DNA of 64,000 nucleotides, from assembly GCA_001749745.1 (NCBI GenBank), contig JWTM01000424.1, positions 744,001 through 808,000 of the forward strand, given 5' to 3'. Under the pieces are notes generated by a model. That model was not told the origin of the DNA and made no database searches. It worked only from the letters and a program-made list of their open reading frames with translations. Both the position numbers and the translations under genes were made by a program. This document shows, piece by piece, positions 35,418 to 43,603 of the stretch. The number at the start of each line of letters is the position of its first letter. Position 1 is the stretch's first letter. This stretch comes from Candidatus Marispirochaeta associata (GTDB taxonomy: Bacteria; Spirochaetota; Spirochaetia; JC444; Marispirochaetaceae).

Positions 35418-36388
35418 GCCTGTTCCAGCTCTTCCCGGGCCAGTGCTGCGGCGCCGATGAAGACCGCATCGTCTCCGAGGCTGGCGTTGAGAACCTTTAC
35501 CTCCTCTACCATGCCCTTCATACCGTGGGCCCGCATCGAATCGGCGGCCTCCTTGATATAGGGCTTGCCGAGCTTCTCGACCAGGCCGCCTCCGAGGATT
35601 ATCGCTTCCGGATTAAGGATGTTGACGCAGTTGGCCATGCCGATGCCCAAGGTTCGAGCCGAACGCCTGATCAGCTCGACCATGGCGGTCTCGTTCTGTT
35701 TCCAGGCCTTGGCGAAGATCTTGCTCTTGTAATTCTTGATGTCCGTACCCGCCTCTTTGAAGGTTAGCGGTGCGTTTCCGCTGGAGGCGAGGGCTACCGC
35801 GTCCTTGGAGATCGAGAGACGGCTGGCCAGGGCCTCGAGACAGCCGTGCTGCCCGCAGCCGCAGAGGGGGCCGTCGATCTTGACGATCATGTGGCCGATC
35901 TCGCCGGCATTACCGGTGGCTCCGCGATAGAGCCGGCCGTTGAGAATCAATCCGCCGCCGATGCCGGTACCGGGAAAGAGTCCGATCAATTCGCTGTAGC
36001 CCCGGCCTGCGCCGCGCACATACTCCCCGTAGGTGCCGGCGTTGACGTCGTTTTCCAGCACCAGCTTGAGTCCGGTCTTTTTTTCCAGATAGTCCCGTAC
36101 GGGAGTATCCTCAAATCCCAGATTCGGCGTCTTTAGGATAACCCCGGCTTTGCGGTCGATGGGACCGGGAATGGCCATGCCGATTCCCCTGATCTGTTCC
36201 CGGTCGACACCGCTTTCCTGAATTAAAGATTCGATGGTCGCGGCTATGCGCTTCAGGACTGCGGCGGATCCCTCTTGGGCGTGGGTCTTCTCCTTTATCT
36301 GTTCGACTATCTCGAACTCATCATCGACCAGGGCGGCGATCATCTTGGTGCCTCCCAGGTCAAAACCGATCCAATACTCTTTCTTCAC
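35414..36388 (-). CDS. ROK-family sugar kinase (glucokinase type)
   Basis: 324 aa. The phosphate-binding FDLGGTKMIAAL (9-20), the ROK catalytic region LENDVNAGTYGEY (about 113-125) and the zinc site CGCGQHGCLEA (about 176-186) are intact. It phosphorylates glucose or a related hexose. It is first in an operon with Ppx and Ppk, so a polyphosphate-dependent kinase is possible, but its nucleotide loop looks like that of ATP-using members. ATG 36388 is divergent from a nitroreductase across 113 bases. Confidence 0.88.
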   Translation of the reverse strand: MKKEYWIGFDLGGTKMIAALVDDEFEIVEQIKEKTHAQEGSAAVLKRIAATIESLIQESGVDREQIRGIGMAIPGPIDRKAGVILKTPNLGFEDTPVRDYLEKKTGLKLVLENDVNAGTYGEYVRGAGRGYSELIGLFPGTGIGGGLILNGRLYRGATGNAGEIGHMIVKIDGPLCGCGQHGCLEALASRLSISKDAVALASSGNAPLTFKEAGTDIKNYKSKIFAKAWKQNETAMVELIRRSARTLGIGMANCVNILNPEAIILGGGLVEKLGKPYIKEAADSMRAHGMKGMVEEVKVLNASLGDDAVFIGAAALAREELEQA

Positions 36389-36501
36389 GATTGAAAATCT
36401 CCTGCCGTTCTGAGGTAAATATAAAAAATGGCGGGAAAAAACTCAACGCGGGCTTGCCTGACCCGATCGAGGGGGCTATTTTCTCGTCAAAGGATAGAGA
36501 T

Positions 36502-37089
36502 ATGCGCAGAACAGACAACCCTAAAGTACTCGATCTCCTGGCCGAACGCTATAGTCCGCGAAGCTTCGCCGATCGTCCGATCAGCCGAGATGATTTTCAG
36601 ACGATTCTCGAGGCGGGACGGCTCTCCCTCTCCTGCTTCAATGGGCAACCCTGGGCAACGGTCTACGCACACCGGGAGGAGAGCGAAGATTTCGAGCGGA
36701 TTCTCTCCTGCCTGATGAAGAAGAACCGACTCTGGGCCGGCCGGGCATCGGTTTTGATGATTACCGCCGCCCGGGTGAACTTTGCTCACAGCGGTCGGGC
36801 GAACCGCCATGCCTGGCACGATGTGGGATTGTGGACGATGTCGATGCTGGTACAGGGGATGGGAATGGGCGTTTACGGTCATCCGATGGCGGGGTTCGAT
36901 GCCGAAAAGGCGAGGGAGCTCCTCTCTATTCCGGATACCCATCTGCCGGTAACGGCGATGGCCTTCGGCTACCCTGCCGGCGCCGACGAGGCGCCCGAGG
37001 AGTTCCGGGAGCAGGAAAGAGTCCGCACCCCGCGCATGAAGCTTGAAGAATTTGCCTTCCCCGGCCGCTGGACCGGGGAAGAACGATAG
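36502..37089 (+). CDS. Nitroreductase-family flavoprotein
   Basis: 195 aa from ATG 36502, preceded by AAGGATAGAGAT; the frame is open further upstream but without a good start signal. FMN contacts are seen in RYSPRSFADRPI (17-28), LSLSCFNGQPW (about 48-58) and the GMGVYGHPMAGFD segment (about 119-131). The family uses NAD(P)H to reduce nitro compounds, quinones or enones; the physiological substrate is unknown. It is not obviously part of an operon, and is convergent with the aldolase (3-base gap). Confidence 0.88.
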   Translation: MRRTDNPKVLDLLAERYSPRSFADRPISRDDFQTILEAGRLSLSCFNGQPWATVYAHREESEDFERILSCLMKKNRLWAGRASVLMITAARVNFAHSGRANRHAWHDVGLWTMSMLVQGMGMGVYGHPMAGFDAEKARELLSIPDTHLPVTAMAFGYPAGADEAPEEFREQERVRTPRMKLEEFAFPGRWTGEER

Positions 37090-37092
37090 TAT

Positions 37093-37743
37093 TTAACGGG
37101 TTGCGGCCACGGCTTCCCGGGCCAGTTCGCTGATTCTGGCCCAGTCGCCGGCGGCTATCAGATCACCGGCCACCATCCAGCTCCCGCCGCAGGCGACGAC
37201 CCGCGGAAAGGCGAGGTAGTCGGCCACATTGGAGGCCTTGATTCCTCCGGTGGGCATGAAGCGAATGCCGCCGTAGGGAGCAGCCATGGCTTTCAGCATT
37301 CCCAGGCCGCCCGAGGCTTCGGCCGGGAAAAATTTGACCACCGGGAGCTGCCGCTCGAGGGCCGCTTCAATGCCGGTCGGGTTGTTGATACCGGGAAAGA
37401 TAGGGAGATTCTTCTCCAAACAGTAGTCGACCACCCGGGGATTGAATCCGGGCGAGACGATGAACGAGGCGCCCGCCTCTTCCGCCTTATCTACCTGCTC
37501 CGGGGTGAGCACCGTTCCCGCTCCCAGCATCAGGTCCGGAAGCTCCTTCTTGAGGAGGGCAATCGCTTCCGGGGCGGCGCCGGTACGGAAGGTTATCTCC
37601 GCGCAGGGGAGTCCGCCCTCGATCAGGGCCTTTCCCAGGGGGAGCGCCATGGAGGGATCCTCGATTTTGACTACCGGTACGATCTTCACCTTCTCTAATT
37701 GCGCTATGGATTTAGCATAGCGGTCTTTGAGTTCTTGATTCAT
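37093..37743 (-). CDS. eda: KDPG/KHG aldolase
   Basis: 216 aa TIM-barrel class I aldolase splitting 2-keto-3-deoxy-6-phosphogluconate (or 4-hydroxy-2-oxoglutarate) to pyruvate. The Schiff-base lysine is in VVKFFPAEASGG (about 134-145) and the catalytic Glu in CAEITFRTG (about 43-51), with FMPTGGI near the C-terminus. It sits 11 bases after an IclR-type regulator on the same strand, a common arrangement for uronate or gluconate catabolism, although no KDG kinase is present here. Confidence 0.94.
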   Translation of the reverse strand: MNQELKDRYAKSIAQLEKVKIVPVVKIEDPSMALPLGKALIEGGLPCAEITFRTGAAPEAIALLKKELPDLMLGAGTVLTPEQVDKAEEAGASFIVSPGFNPRVVDYCLEKNLPIFPGINNPTGIEAALERQLPVVKFFPAEASGGLGMLKAMAAPYGGIRFMPTGGIKASNVADYLAFPRVVACGGSWMVAGDLIAAGDWARISELAREAVAATR

Positions 37744-37754
37744 CTTATTTCTCC

Positions 37755-38498
37755 TTATGGATTGATATAGCCCAGGCGGCCGGATATGCCGGCTACGCAG
37801 CGCTGTAAGGGCGGTATGAGCTCGGATTCGTTCCTCAGAGCGGTAATATAGGGGATGCTCACCGCCGCGATCCAGGTGCCGAAGGAATCCTTCACCGGAG
37901 CGGCCACCCCGCTGATACCCAGGGTCTCCTCTTCGCCGTCTCGGGCGATCATCTCCTCCCGTATAGCGACGACGGCTCTGCGCAGCTTTTCGGCCTCGAC
38001 GATGGAGCGGGTCGTGTATGCCTCGAGACTGTGGTTGAGATACTCTTCAATCTCCTCGTCCTGCAGGGAGGCCAATAAGAGCTTACTGGCTGCGCCGATA
38101 TGGGGCGGAAATACGGCGCCGGTCTCGACGGTAATCTTCATCTGCCGAGGGCTCAGTACCGTATTGATCACATAGATCTTCTGGTGCCGGATAACCGAGA
38201 GTTTTACGGTCTCCTCGGTCTCTTTCGCCAATTCCTCCAGGAAGGGAACGGCGATTCTGTTCAGATTGAGCTTTTGCTCCGCCGCCCGGGAGAGGGAGAG
38301 GAGCTTTGGTCCCAGGGTATAGCGGCCGTTGACCCCATCCTGCTCGAGGTAATCGAACTGAGAGAGGGAGAGCAGCATCCGATGGGCGGTAGATTTGGGA
38401 ATATCCAGGGTGGTGCTGATCTCCTTGAGACTGGCCCCTTCCGGATGATGCATGAGATAGGTGAAGATACTATCCGCTTTCTCTATCGCCGGTACCAT
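37755..38498 (-). CDS. IclR-family transcriptional regulator (KdgR-like context)
   Basis: 247 aa. An N-terminal winged helix (ASLKEISTTLDIPKSTAHRML at about 20-40, the longest run being typical of IclR) is followed by the effector-binding domain (about 75-245), with ETVKLSVIRHQKIYVI and GVAAPVKDSFGTWIAAVSIP. It lies directly upstream of eda, so it probably controls that gene in response to a sugar-acid intermediate. Repressor versus activator is not deducible. Confidence 0.9.
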   Translation of the reverse strand: MVPAIEKADSIFTYLMHHPEGASLKEISTTLDIPKSTAHRMLLSLSQFDYLEQDGVNGRYTLGPKLLSLSRAAEQKLNLNRIAVPFLEELAKETEETVKLSVIRHQKIYVINTVLSPRQMKITVETGAVFPPHIGAASKLLLASLQDEEIEEYLNHSLEAYTTRSIVEAEKLRRAVVAIREEMIARDGEEETLGISGVAAPVKDSFGTWIAAVSIPYITALRNESELIPPLQRCVAGISGRLGYINP

Positions 38499-38563
38499 AG
38501 TGTTTGGATTCTACCGATCTCTCAGGGTTTCGTCAATCAGTTCCGTATGTTGAATAGTGTCTC

Positions 38564-39826
38564 TTATTTGGTACGCTTGGGTCTTTTCTTGGGTGTAGCG
38601 GTCGAGCGCGACGATTGTTCCCCCAGCTCTATCCGATTTCGGCCCTTCGACTTCGCGCGATAGAGGGCCGCGTCCGCCTGTTTCAGGGTCTCCGCCAGGG
38701 TGTTGGTCCGATTATTGCGGGAGGCGGCGCCGCAGGAGAGGGTAACCTTGATCTCCCGTCCAGCATGCACGACCTTCAGAGTCTCTACCCTTTTTCGGGT
38801 ACGTTCCAGGTCCGCCAGCACCTCCCTGCCCGAGCGGCCGGGAAAAAAGACGATAATCTCCTCGCCGCCGTAGCGGCAGACGATTCCCGCCGGAATCAGT
38901 TCCCGTTGTATCGTCTGAGCGGTTTGGAAGAGAACCGCATCCCCCGCTTGATGACCGTAGGTGTCGTTGATCTTCTTGAAATGGTCCAGATCGAAGAGGG
39001 CAATTGCTAAAGGGGGGTCGAGGGAGACCGCGCTTCGTTCGCTCAAGATTGATTCACAGTAGCCGCGGTTATAGATCTGCAGCAGGGGATCGTAGAGGGC
39101 GCGGTGTTCCATACGTCGCAGCCAGTGGAGCAGGGTGCCGACCCCCGCCAGAAACGGCGTGGCCAGACTGAAGAGGAGGGCGATATCCCGGGCTCCCGGG
39201 CGGAGGGCGCTGATCCAGTTTATTCCCAATAGAAAGGCTATCCCCGCCACAAGCCCTCCCAGGGAGAACTCCTGCCGCAGCTTCAGGAGACTCAAGGCGC
39301 TAACAGCGGTAAGGAGGGCCATAGAGAATCCCAGCATTGCCAGCGGGGACGCCGCTTCCAATCTGCGAATAAGGGCGGCGATAGAGGGTAATCCCAGCGG
39401 CAGCAGGCTGAGCAGCAGGAAGAGGGCGAATAGAATTCCCGCCAAGAGCCGGGAAAGCCGGGGCTTCAGGAATGCCGGCAGGAGCAGGGCCGGAATCAGC
39501 AACAGCTGGGCGACCAGGCTGCTCCAGGCGGTCAGGAGATGAGCTGCAAGATTTATCTCGAAAAGCCCGAGCAGGGTAAGGTAGAGGGCGTTCAGGACGC
39601 TTAAGCCGCCGGGGATCAGCAGGTGCAGATGCTGAATTCTCGGATAAGCCGCGGCGATTCCGGCGGCGGCCGTCAGCGCGAAGAGTACCGTTAGAATCGG
39701 AATGCCGCTCTGGTAGAGGCCCGGGTAAGCGGATGACGGGTAGTGGTATGCAGTCAGAAGCCCGGCGGGAAGCATGGCTGCGGCCAGCAGGAATATGCCG
39801 CTTCCCCAGCGGCGGTGGTCGGACAT
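38564..39826 (-). CDS. Membrane-bound diguanylate cyclase (GGDEF)
   Basis: 420 aa. About eight hydrophobic segments fill residues 8-240 (a 7TM-like sensor). A C-terminal GGDEF domain follows: DPLLQIYNRGYCESIL entry, LFDLDHFKKINDTYGHQAGDAVL, and the active-site loop RYGGEEIIVFF. The loop is GGEEI rather than GGEEF; the last position tolerates change in active enzymes. An allosteric I-site R-x-x-D is not evident. It should make cyclic-di-GMP, opposing the HD-GYP protein at 3844. The downstream edge is basic (KKRPKRTK). Confidence 0.9.
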   Translation of the reverse strand: MSDHRRWGSGIFLLAAAMLPAGLLTAYHYPSSAYPGLYQSGIPILTVLFALTAAAGIAAAYPRIQHLHLLIPGGLSVLNALYLTLLGLFEINLAAHLLTAWSSLVAQLLLIPALLLPAFLKPRLSRLLAGILFALFLLLSLLPLGLPSIAALIRRLEAASPLAMLGFSMALLTAVSALSLLKLRQEFSLGGLVAGIAFLLGINWISALRPGARDIALLFSLATPFLAGVGTLLHWLRRMEHRALYDPLLQIYNRGYCESILSERSAVSLDPPLAIALFDLDHFKKINDTYGHQAGDAVLFQTAQTIQRELIPAGIVCRYGGEEIIVFFPGRSGREVLADLERTRKRVETLKVVHAGREIKVTLSCGAASRNNRTNTLAETLKQADAALYRAKSKGRNRIELGEQSSRSTATPKKRPKRTK

Positions 39827-39830
39827 TGTA

Positions 39831-41048
39831 TTACAGTTTATCCGCCAGGGAGTGAAAGAGGGTGAGGAATTCCTCTAATCCGCTCTGATCCGTTCCGGCT
39901 CCCTGCCAGAACGGAGGACGGCCGCCCCCCTTGCCGGCAATGGGCCGTAGCAGTTCTTCCCGATGCTGCTGAAAGAAAGCGCCGTGCTCCTCCGGTACGA
40001 AGAGCACCCAGCGGAGTTCTTCGTTCGTCCTCGTTATCAGCGCGGCGGCAAGCGGGCCCTGCTTCTGCAGGGCCTGGGCAATCTCCCGCAGCTGATCGGC
40101 CGACTCCTCCGGTATCTCCGACGCAACTATCCCGAAAGCTCCGCGCTCCCGCCGATTACGGTAGAGTTCCTCGGCCAGAAAGGTGTTGACTCTCCGTTTA
40201 AGAGTGCTGATTTCCCGGTCTTTCTCGAGACTCCGGCTCTCGAAGGCATCCAGCTTCTCTCTGTGTTCGGCGGGAGGAGCCGAAAGGATATCCGAGAGTC
40301 GAGCCGATACGCGGCTCTTGCTGCGATAATCGGCCATGGCCGCATCGCCGATCAGGAAGGTGTAGCGGCTGTTTCCCCGGACGCTCTCGGTTCCCACATG
40401 TTTGATCAGCCGAATCTCTCCGGTCCGTTCCAGATGTACGCCGCCGCAGCCGACCAGATCCATGTCGGCGATCTCTACCAACCTTATATTCTCTTCGGCC
40501 TTCAGGGAGCGGCGGAGCTTGAGCTGTTTCAGCTCCTTGGGGCCTACGAAGAGTCCGTGGATGGGACGATTCTCGCAGATTACCCGGTTGACCTGATCCT
40601 CCAGCTGGACAATCTCGAACTCGGAGAGTTCAGGCCCCTCGGCTTCGATACTGGTCGATTCATCACCCAAATGGACCGACACGGTAGCCCGGTTGAAATA
40701 GCGGGCTAAAACCGCCGAGATCAGGTGTTGTCCGCTGTGCTGCTGCATGTAGTGACGTCGATGCATCGGCTCTAGACGACCGACAACCTCATCCTGAGCA
40801 TCCGCCTCATCCAGGGGATCTTCCAAGAGATGGACGATCTCATCCCCCTCCTTGAGAACCTCCGTGACCTCGTGCTCGTTCAGGGTGCCCAGATCCGAGG
40901 GCTGCCCTCCGCCGGCCGGGTAGAAACAGGTCGCCGAGAGTACGACCCGCCAGCGCGGCCCCAGATCGGTCTCGCTTTTCTGCTGGCTGACAAGCCTGGC
41001 GCTAAACTCAGTTCGGTATGGATCCTGGTAGTAGAGCTTTTCGGTCAT
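39831..41048 (-). CDS. AlaX-type alanyl-tRNA editing protein with DHHA1 domain
   Basis: 405 aa. It contains the AlaRS-like editing core with the zinc ligands HSGQH (about 104-108) and CGGVH (about 207-211), preceded by the N-terminal barrel (LSATCFYPAGGGQPSD). It ends in a DHHA1 domain with the glycine-rich GKGGGRPPFWQGAG. No aminoacylation domain is present, so it is a free-standing trans-editing factor that hydrolyses mischarged Ser- or Gly-tRNA(Ala). The DHHA1 extension makes it the long AlaX class. It is 4 bases downstream of nothing shared; the diguanylate cyclase follows on the same strand. Confidence 0.88.
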   Translation of the reverse strand: MTEKLYYQDPYRTEFSARLVSQQKSETDLGPRWRVVLSATCFYPAGGGQPSDLGTLNEHEVTEVLKEGDEIVHLLEDPLDEADAQDEVVGRLEPMHRRHYMQQHSGQHLISAVLARYFNRATVSVHLGDESTSIEAEGPELSEFEIVQLEDQVNRVICENRPIHGLFVGPKELKQLKLRRSLKAEENIRLVEIADMDLVGCGGVHLERTGEIRLIKHVGTESVRGNSRYTFLIGDAAMADYRSKSRVSARLSDILSAPPAEHREKLDAFESRSLEKDREISTLKRRVNTFLAEELYRNRRERGAFGIVASEIPEESADQLREIAQALQKQGPLAAALITRTNEELRWVLFVPEEHGAFFQQHREELLRPIAGKGGGRPPFWQGAGTDQSGLEEFLTLFHSLADKL

Positions 41049-41142
41049 ACCGGGAGTGTAGCGTAGAAGCGCCGGGAGTGAAAAGAAGATCCGGAAGGAT
41101 CAGAGTGAGACTCCCGTTAAGAATACCGAAAGGACTTGCAAA

Positions 41143-41382
41143 ATGCGGGTGGAGCGTCTACTATTTTTAACCATGGACCAGGAAGGTATTGATCTCTTAA
41201 AGAAGCTGATCTCCCAGCTGGAAGGCGCGCCGTTTCCCAACACGATCTCTGCTGAGCTCTACGAGATCTGGTACGATCACACCCGGGACGCCGTCAGCGA
41301 CGCCCTCGGCTATCTCAACCGGATCGGCGCGATCGATCCGAAGACCAACGTCGCCGATTTCGAGGTTGAAGAGGATATCTAG
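41143..41382 (+). CDS. Small acidic protein of unknown function
   Basis: 79 aa from ATG 41143, preceded by an AAGGA site 8 bases away. An internal ATG at 41173 (69 aa) lacks such a site. It is predominantly helical, with a hydrophobic N-terminus (VERLLFLTM), a central HTRDAVSDALGYLNRIGAI segment and an acidic end (FEVEEDI). No motif is recognised. It is divergent from the AlaX gene and its stop overlaps the convergent FAD enzyme by 4 bases. The good start signal and clean codon use support it as real. Confidence 0.6.
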   Translation: MRVERLLFLTMDQEGIDLLKKLISQLEGAPFPNTISAELYEIWYDHTRDAVSDALGYLNRIGAIDPKTNVADFEVEEDI

Positions 41383-42668
41383 TCCAGCATTCCCCGGGCG
41401 GCCCGAATCCCCGCCGCCCAGGCTGCGGTGATCCCGCGGCTGGTTCCTGCTCCGTCTCCGGCCATATAAATCCCCTCGGTAACCTGAAAATAGTCATCCA
41501 TGAACTCGGGCCGGTTGGCGTAGAGCTTTATCTCCGGATAGTACATGATAGTACTGGGATGAAGCAGACCGGGTACGATGGTATCCAGGAGTTTCATCGA
41601 TTTCCATATTCCCCGAAGGATCTTGGCCGGCATCGAGAGGCTGATATCCCCAGGGGTGCAGTTTTTTAAGGTCGGCTCGAAGTCGTAGAGGTCGTGGGAG
41701 AACGACTCGCGTTTGGAACGCTTCCCCAAGCGGAAATCTCCCACCCGCTGCATGATAGGATGCCCGCCGCCCATCAACATCGCCTGCAACCCGAGCCCTT
41801 CGGCGAAGGCCTGGCCCGAGGCGACCGGCTGGGTTAGTCGTATCGTCTTCAGCATGGCGAAATTGACCAGCCCGTTCTCCTTCCCCTTCGCTTGAGAGTA
41901 GGCGTGACCGTTGACGCTGTAGAAGGGGCTTCCCGCGCTGCTCTGATAGCGCTCCTGTACTACATGGGCATTGCCCGAGTTGGTGCAAAAGGTGCGCACC
42001 CGGTCGGGAAAGTGGAACTTGGGGTCGTAGTAATCCCTGACGATGGGATAGCGCTCAATCCGGGATTCAACCCGGATCCCGATATCGACGACATGATCGA
42101 CGTAGCGAACGCCGAGGGAATCCATGGTGTTCTGCAGGAACTTGAAGCCTTTCCGACCCGGGGCGATCAGGATCTTGCCGTACTCAATCTCGCGGATTGA
42201 GCTTCGGATGCGCCGGGCTTGCGGATCTATCTCGAGCATCTCCTCTCCCAACGAGATTTCGACGCCCCGTTCCCCAAGTTCAGCGGTCAGTTCCTTAATC
42301 AGCTCTAAACCGCCGTCGGTGCCCAGGTGGGTCTGTTCTATCTCCAGGAGCTCTACCCCCAGCCGTTCCGCTCGACGGCTGTAGATTCCCAGGTTTGTTT
42401 TAGCGAGAATCGAGGGGGCCAGCTTCCTTCGCACCAGTTCCAGATACTCCTCGCCCTGCTCCCGGGTCCAATTCTCTTCGGGAAAACCGATGGGGTAGGT
42501 GAAGTTCATCTTGCAGTCGTTGCGGAGTCCACCGGTGGAGAATTTCTCCTTGTCGATGATGAGAATCGAAGCATCTCTCCGAGCATTCGACAGCTGGTAG
42601 GCGGCGCCTAAGCCAGCCGGCCCGGATCCGACAATGAGGTAATCGTAGTGTGCGTTGTTATTCGTCAT
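41379..42668 (-). CDS. FAD-dependent dehydrogenase (COG2509-like)
   Basis: 429 aa. The N-terminal dinucleotide fold is clear: YDYLIVGSGPAGLGAAYQL (9-27), with the acidic end of the second strand in ILIIDKE. A KILIAPGRKGF second FAD contact lies near 166-176, and the C-terminal IYMAGDGAGTSRGITAAWAAG (about 399-419) closes the FAD site. It resembles a conserved but uncharacterised group of FAD-dependent dehydrogenases. The substrate is unknown. It stands alone. Confidence 0.8.
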   Translation of the reverse strand: MTNNNAHYDYLIVGSGPAGLGAAYQLSNARRDASILIIDKEKFSTGGLRNDCKMNFTYPIGFPEENWTREQGEEYLELVRRKLAPSILAKTNLGIYSRRAERLGVELLEIEQTHLGTDGGLELIKELTAELGERGVEISLGEEMLEIDPQARRIRSSIREIEYGKILIAPGRKGFKFLQNTMDSLGVRYVDHVVDIGIRVESRIERYPIVRDYYDPKFHFPDRVRTFCTNSGNAHVVQERYQSSAGSPFYSVNGHAYSQAKGKENGLVNFAMLKTIRLTQPVASGQAFAEGLGLQAMLMGGGHPIMQRVGDFRLGKRSKRESFSHDLYDFEPTLKNCTPGDISLSMPAKILRGIWKSMKLLDTIVPGLLHPSTIMYYPEIKLYANRPEFMDDYFQVTEGIYMAGDGAGTSRGITAAWAAGIRAARGMLD

Positions 42669-42753
42669 GCCGGAATCGCATGCTATCAGCTATCGATCGG
42701 TACTTCAAGCAGCAGAGGCCGCCCCGGCGATCATGCCAAATATCTCTAATAGC

Positions 42754-42781
42754 TTGACAAGCTGCAGTAAAAGATTATAAT
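42754..42781 (+). promoter_or_regulatory. Strong sigma70 promoter close to the ATG of the Cys-rich gene
   Basis: Perfect TTGACA (42754-42759), a 16-base spacer and perfect TATAAT (42776-42781). The expected start of transcription, 42788-42789, coincides with the ATG at 42789. Confidence 0.8.
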
Positions 42782-42788
42782 AATACTC

Positions 42789-43151
42789 ATGTATTCCGGC
42801 GATGCCTTTCCGAAGATGTTGATATCCCCCGCCAAAAAGCACTGTTCCCTCGACTTAGGACGGATTCTAAACGAGCTGCAAGCCAGCGGAAGGTCGGTGT
42901 TCTGCTGCGCCTACTGTAACTTCCCCGATATCCGCCGGGAAATCTGCGGATTCCTCGCTGATGAGTGCGATACATATCTCCATTCGATGGCTATCACCGG
43001 TGGAGAGACTCCGGTCTTTGTACTCTATGATTCCCGACGCATCAAAATAACCGTCGAGGAGGCACATAACCTGGCCGGACCGATTTTCGATCGCTGCCGC
43101 GGCTGCTGGACCGGGTCCGATCACTTCAGTCTACATTCCGCAGGTGAATAG
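42789..43151 (+). CDS. Cysteine-rich protein of unknown function, possibly leaderless mRNA
   Basis: 120 aa. Eight cysteines include FCCAYC (38-43), an isolated pair at about 53 and 60, and RCRGCW near the C-terminus, an arrangement suited to binding a metal or an iron-sulfur cluster. No family is recognised. There is no ribosome-binding site before ATG 42789. The perfect promoter at 42754-42781 would start the mRNA at or one base before this ATG, so translation may be leaderless. ATG 42816 is the alternative. A glutaredoxin-like gene with its own promoter follows, which hints at a redox or metal theme. Confidence 0.6.
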   Translation: MYSGDAFPKMLISPAKKHCSLDLGRILNELQASGRSVFCCAYCNFPDIRREICGFLADECDTYLHSMAITGGETPVFVLYDSRRIKITVEEAHNLAGPIFDRCRGCWTGSDHFSLHSAGE

Positions 43152-43191
43152 CCGGTGCGGCGATATAATACCCCGAAATAGGTCTCTCCCC

Positions 43192-43220
43192 TTGACAAAT
43201 CAAACTACCCGGCCTATGGT
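43192..43220 (+). promoter_or_regulatory. Sigma70-type promoter for the glutaredoxin-like gene
   Basis: TTGACA (43192-43197), a 17-base spacer and TATGGT (43215-43220). The leader is about 62 bases and ends with a GGGAGG ribosome-binding site before GTG 43289. Confidence 0.7.
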
Positions 43221-43248
43221 ATTTATATATTAAAAAATATATATAAAT
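43221..43248. promoter_or_regulatory. AT-rich palindrome overlapping the transcription start (possible operator)
   Basis: Arms atttatatatt (43221-43231) and aatatatataaat (43236-43248) form a near-perfect dyad made only of A and T in an otherwise GC-rich region. It sits at the predicted start of transcription, where a repressor would act. No known consensus is matched closely. Confidence 0.45.
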
Positions 43249-43288
43249 AAATAATAATGTAACGAATAGAACATCGAGGGAGGTTGCA

Positions 43289-43603
43289 GTGTCCTTAAAT
43301 TATACCGAGGTGAACGGCAAATACAGTCAACCCAGGCTGACCCTCTATTCCCTCTCCTACTGCGAAAGTTGTAAGACCGCAAAAGAATTATTAGATAAGC
43401 GAGAGCTCTCCTATCGTATCCTCTTAGTGGACACCCTTCCGCGAAAGCAGATCATCGAGGTCAAACGCCGCATCGGACAGGAAAACGGACGAAGTGTGCT
43501 TTATCCTGTCCTTCAGATCGACGAGGAGGAGTGTGTCTACGGATTCAACGCGGTGGTTTGGTCGCGGAAACTCGACGCATTGATACCCGCCGCCGCAGGC
43601 TGA
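43289..43603 (+). CDS. Glutaredoxin-like thiol-disulfide protein
   Basis: 104 aa from GTG 43289 with a strong GGGAGG site. The thioredoxin fold is seen as RLTLYSLSYCESCKTAKELLDKREL (15-40), with the redox pair C-E-S-C at about 25-28 following a Y, as in glutaredoxin/NrdH. The cis-proline region is VLYPVLQID (about 72-80) and the VYGFNAVVWSRKL helix closes the domain. It should exchange thiols in the cytoplasm; its reductase is unknown. It has its own promoter and an AT-rich dyad upstream. Confidence 0.8.
   Translation: MSLNYTEVNGKYSQPRLTLYSLSYCESCKTAKELLDKRELSYRILLVDTLPRKQIIEVKRRIGQENGRSVLYPVLQIDEEECVYGFNAVVWSRKLDALIPAAAG

Noticed and set aside
38564-39826. Loss of activity in the diguanylate cyclase because the loop reads GGEEI
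   Set aside because: The catalytic G-G-E-E residues are kept; the fifth position varies in active enzymes.
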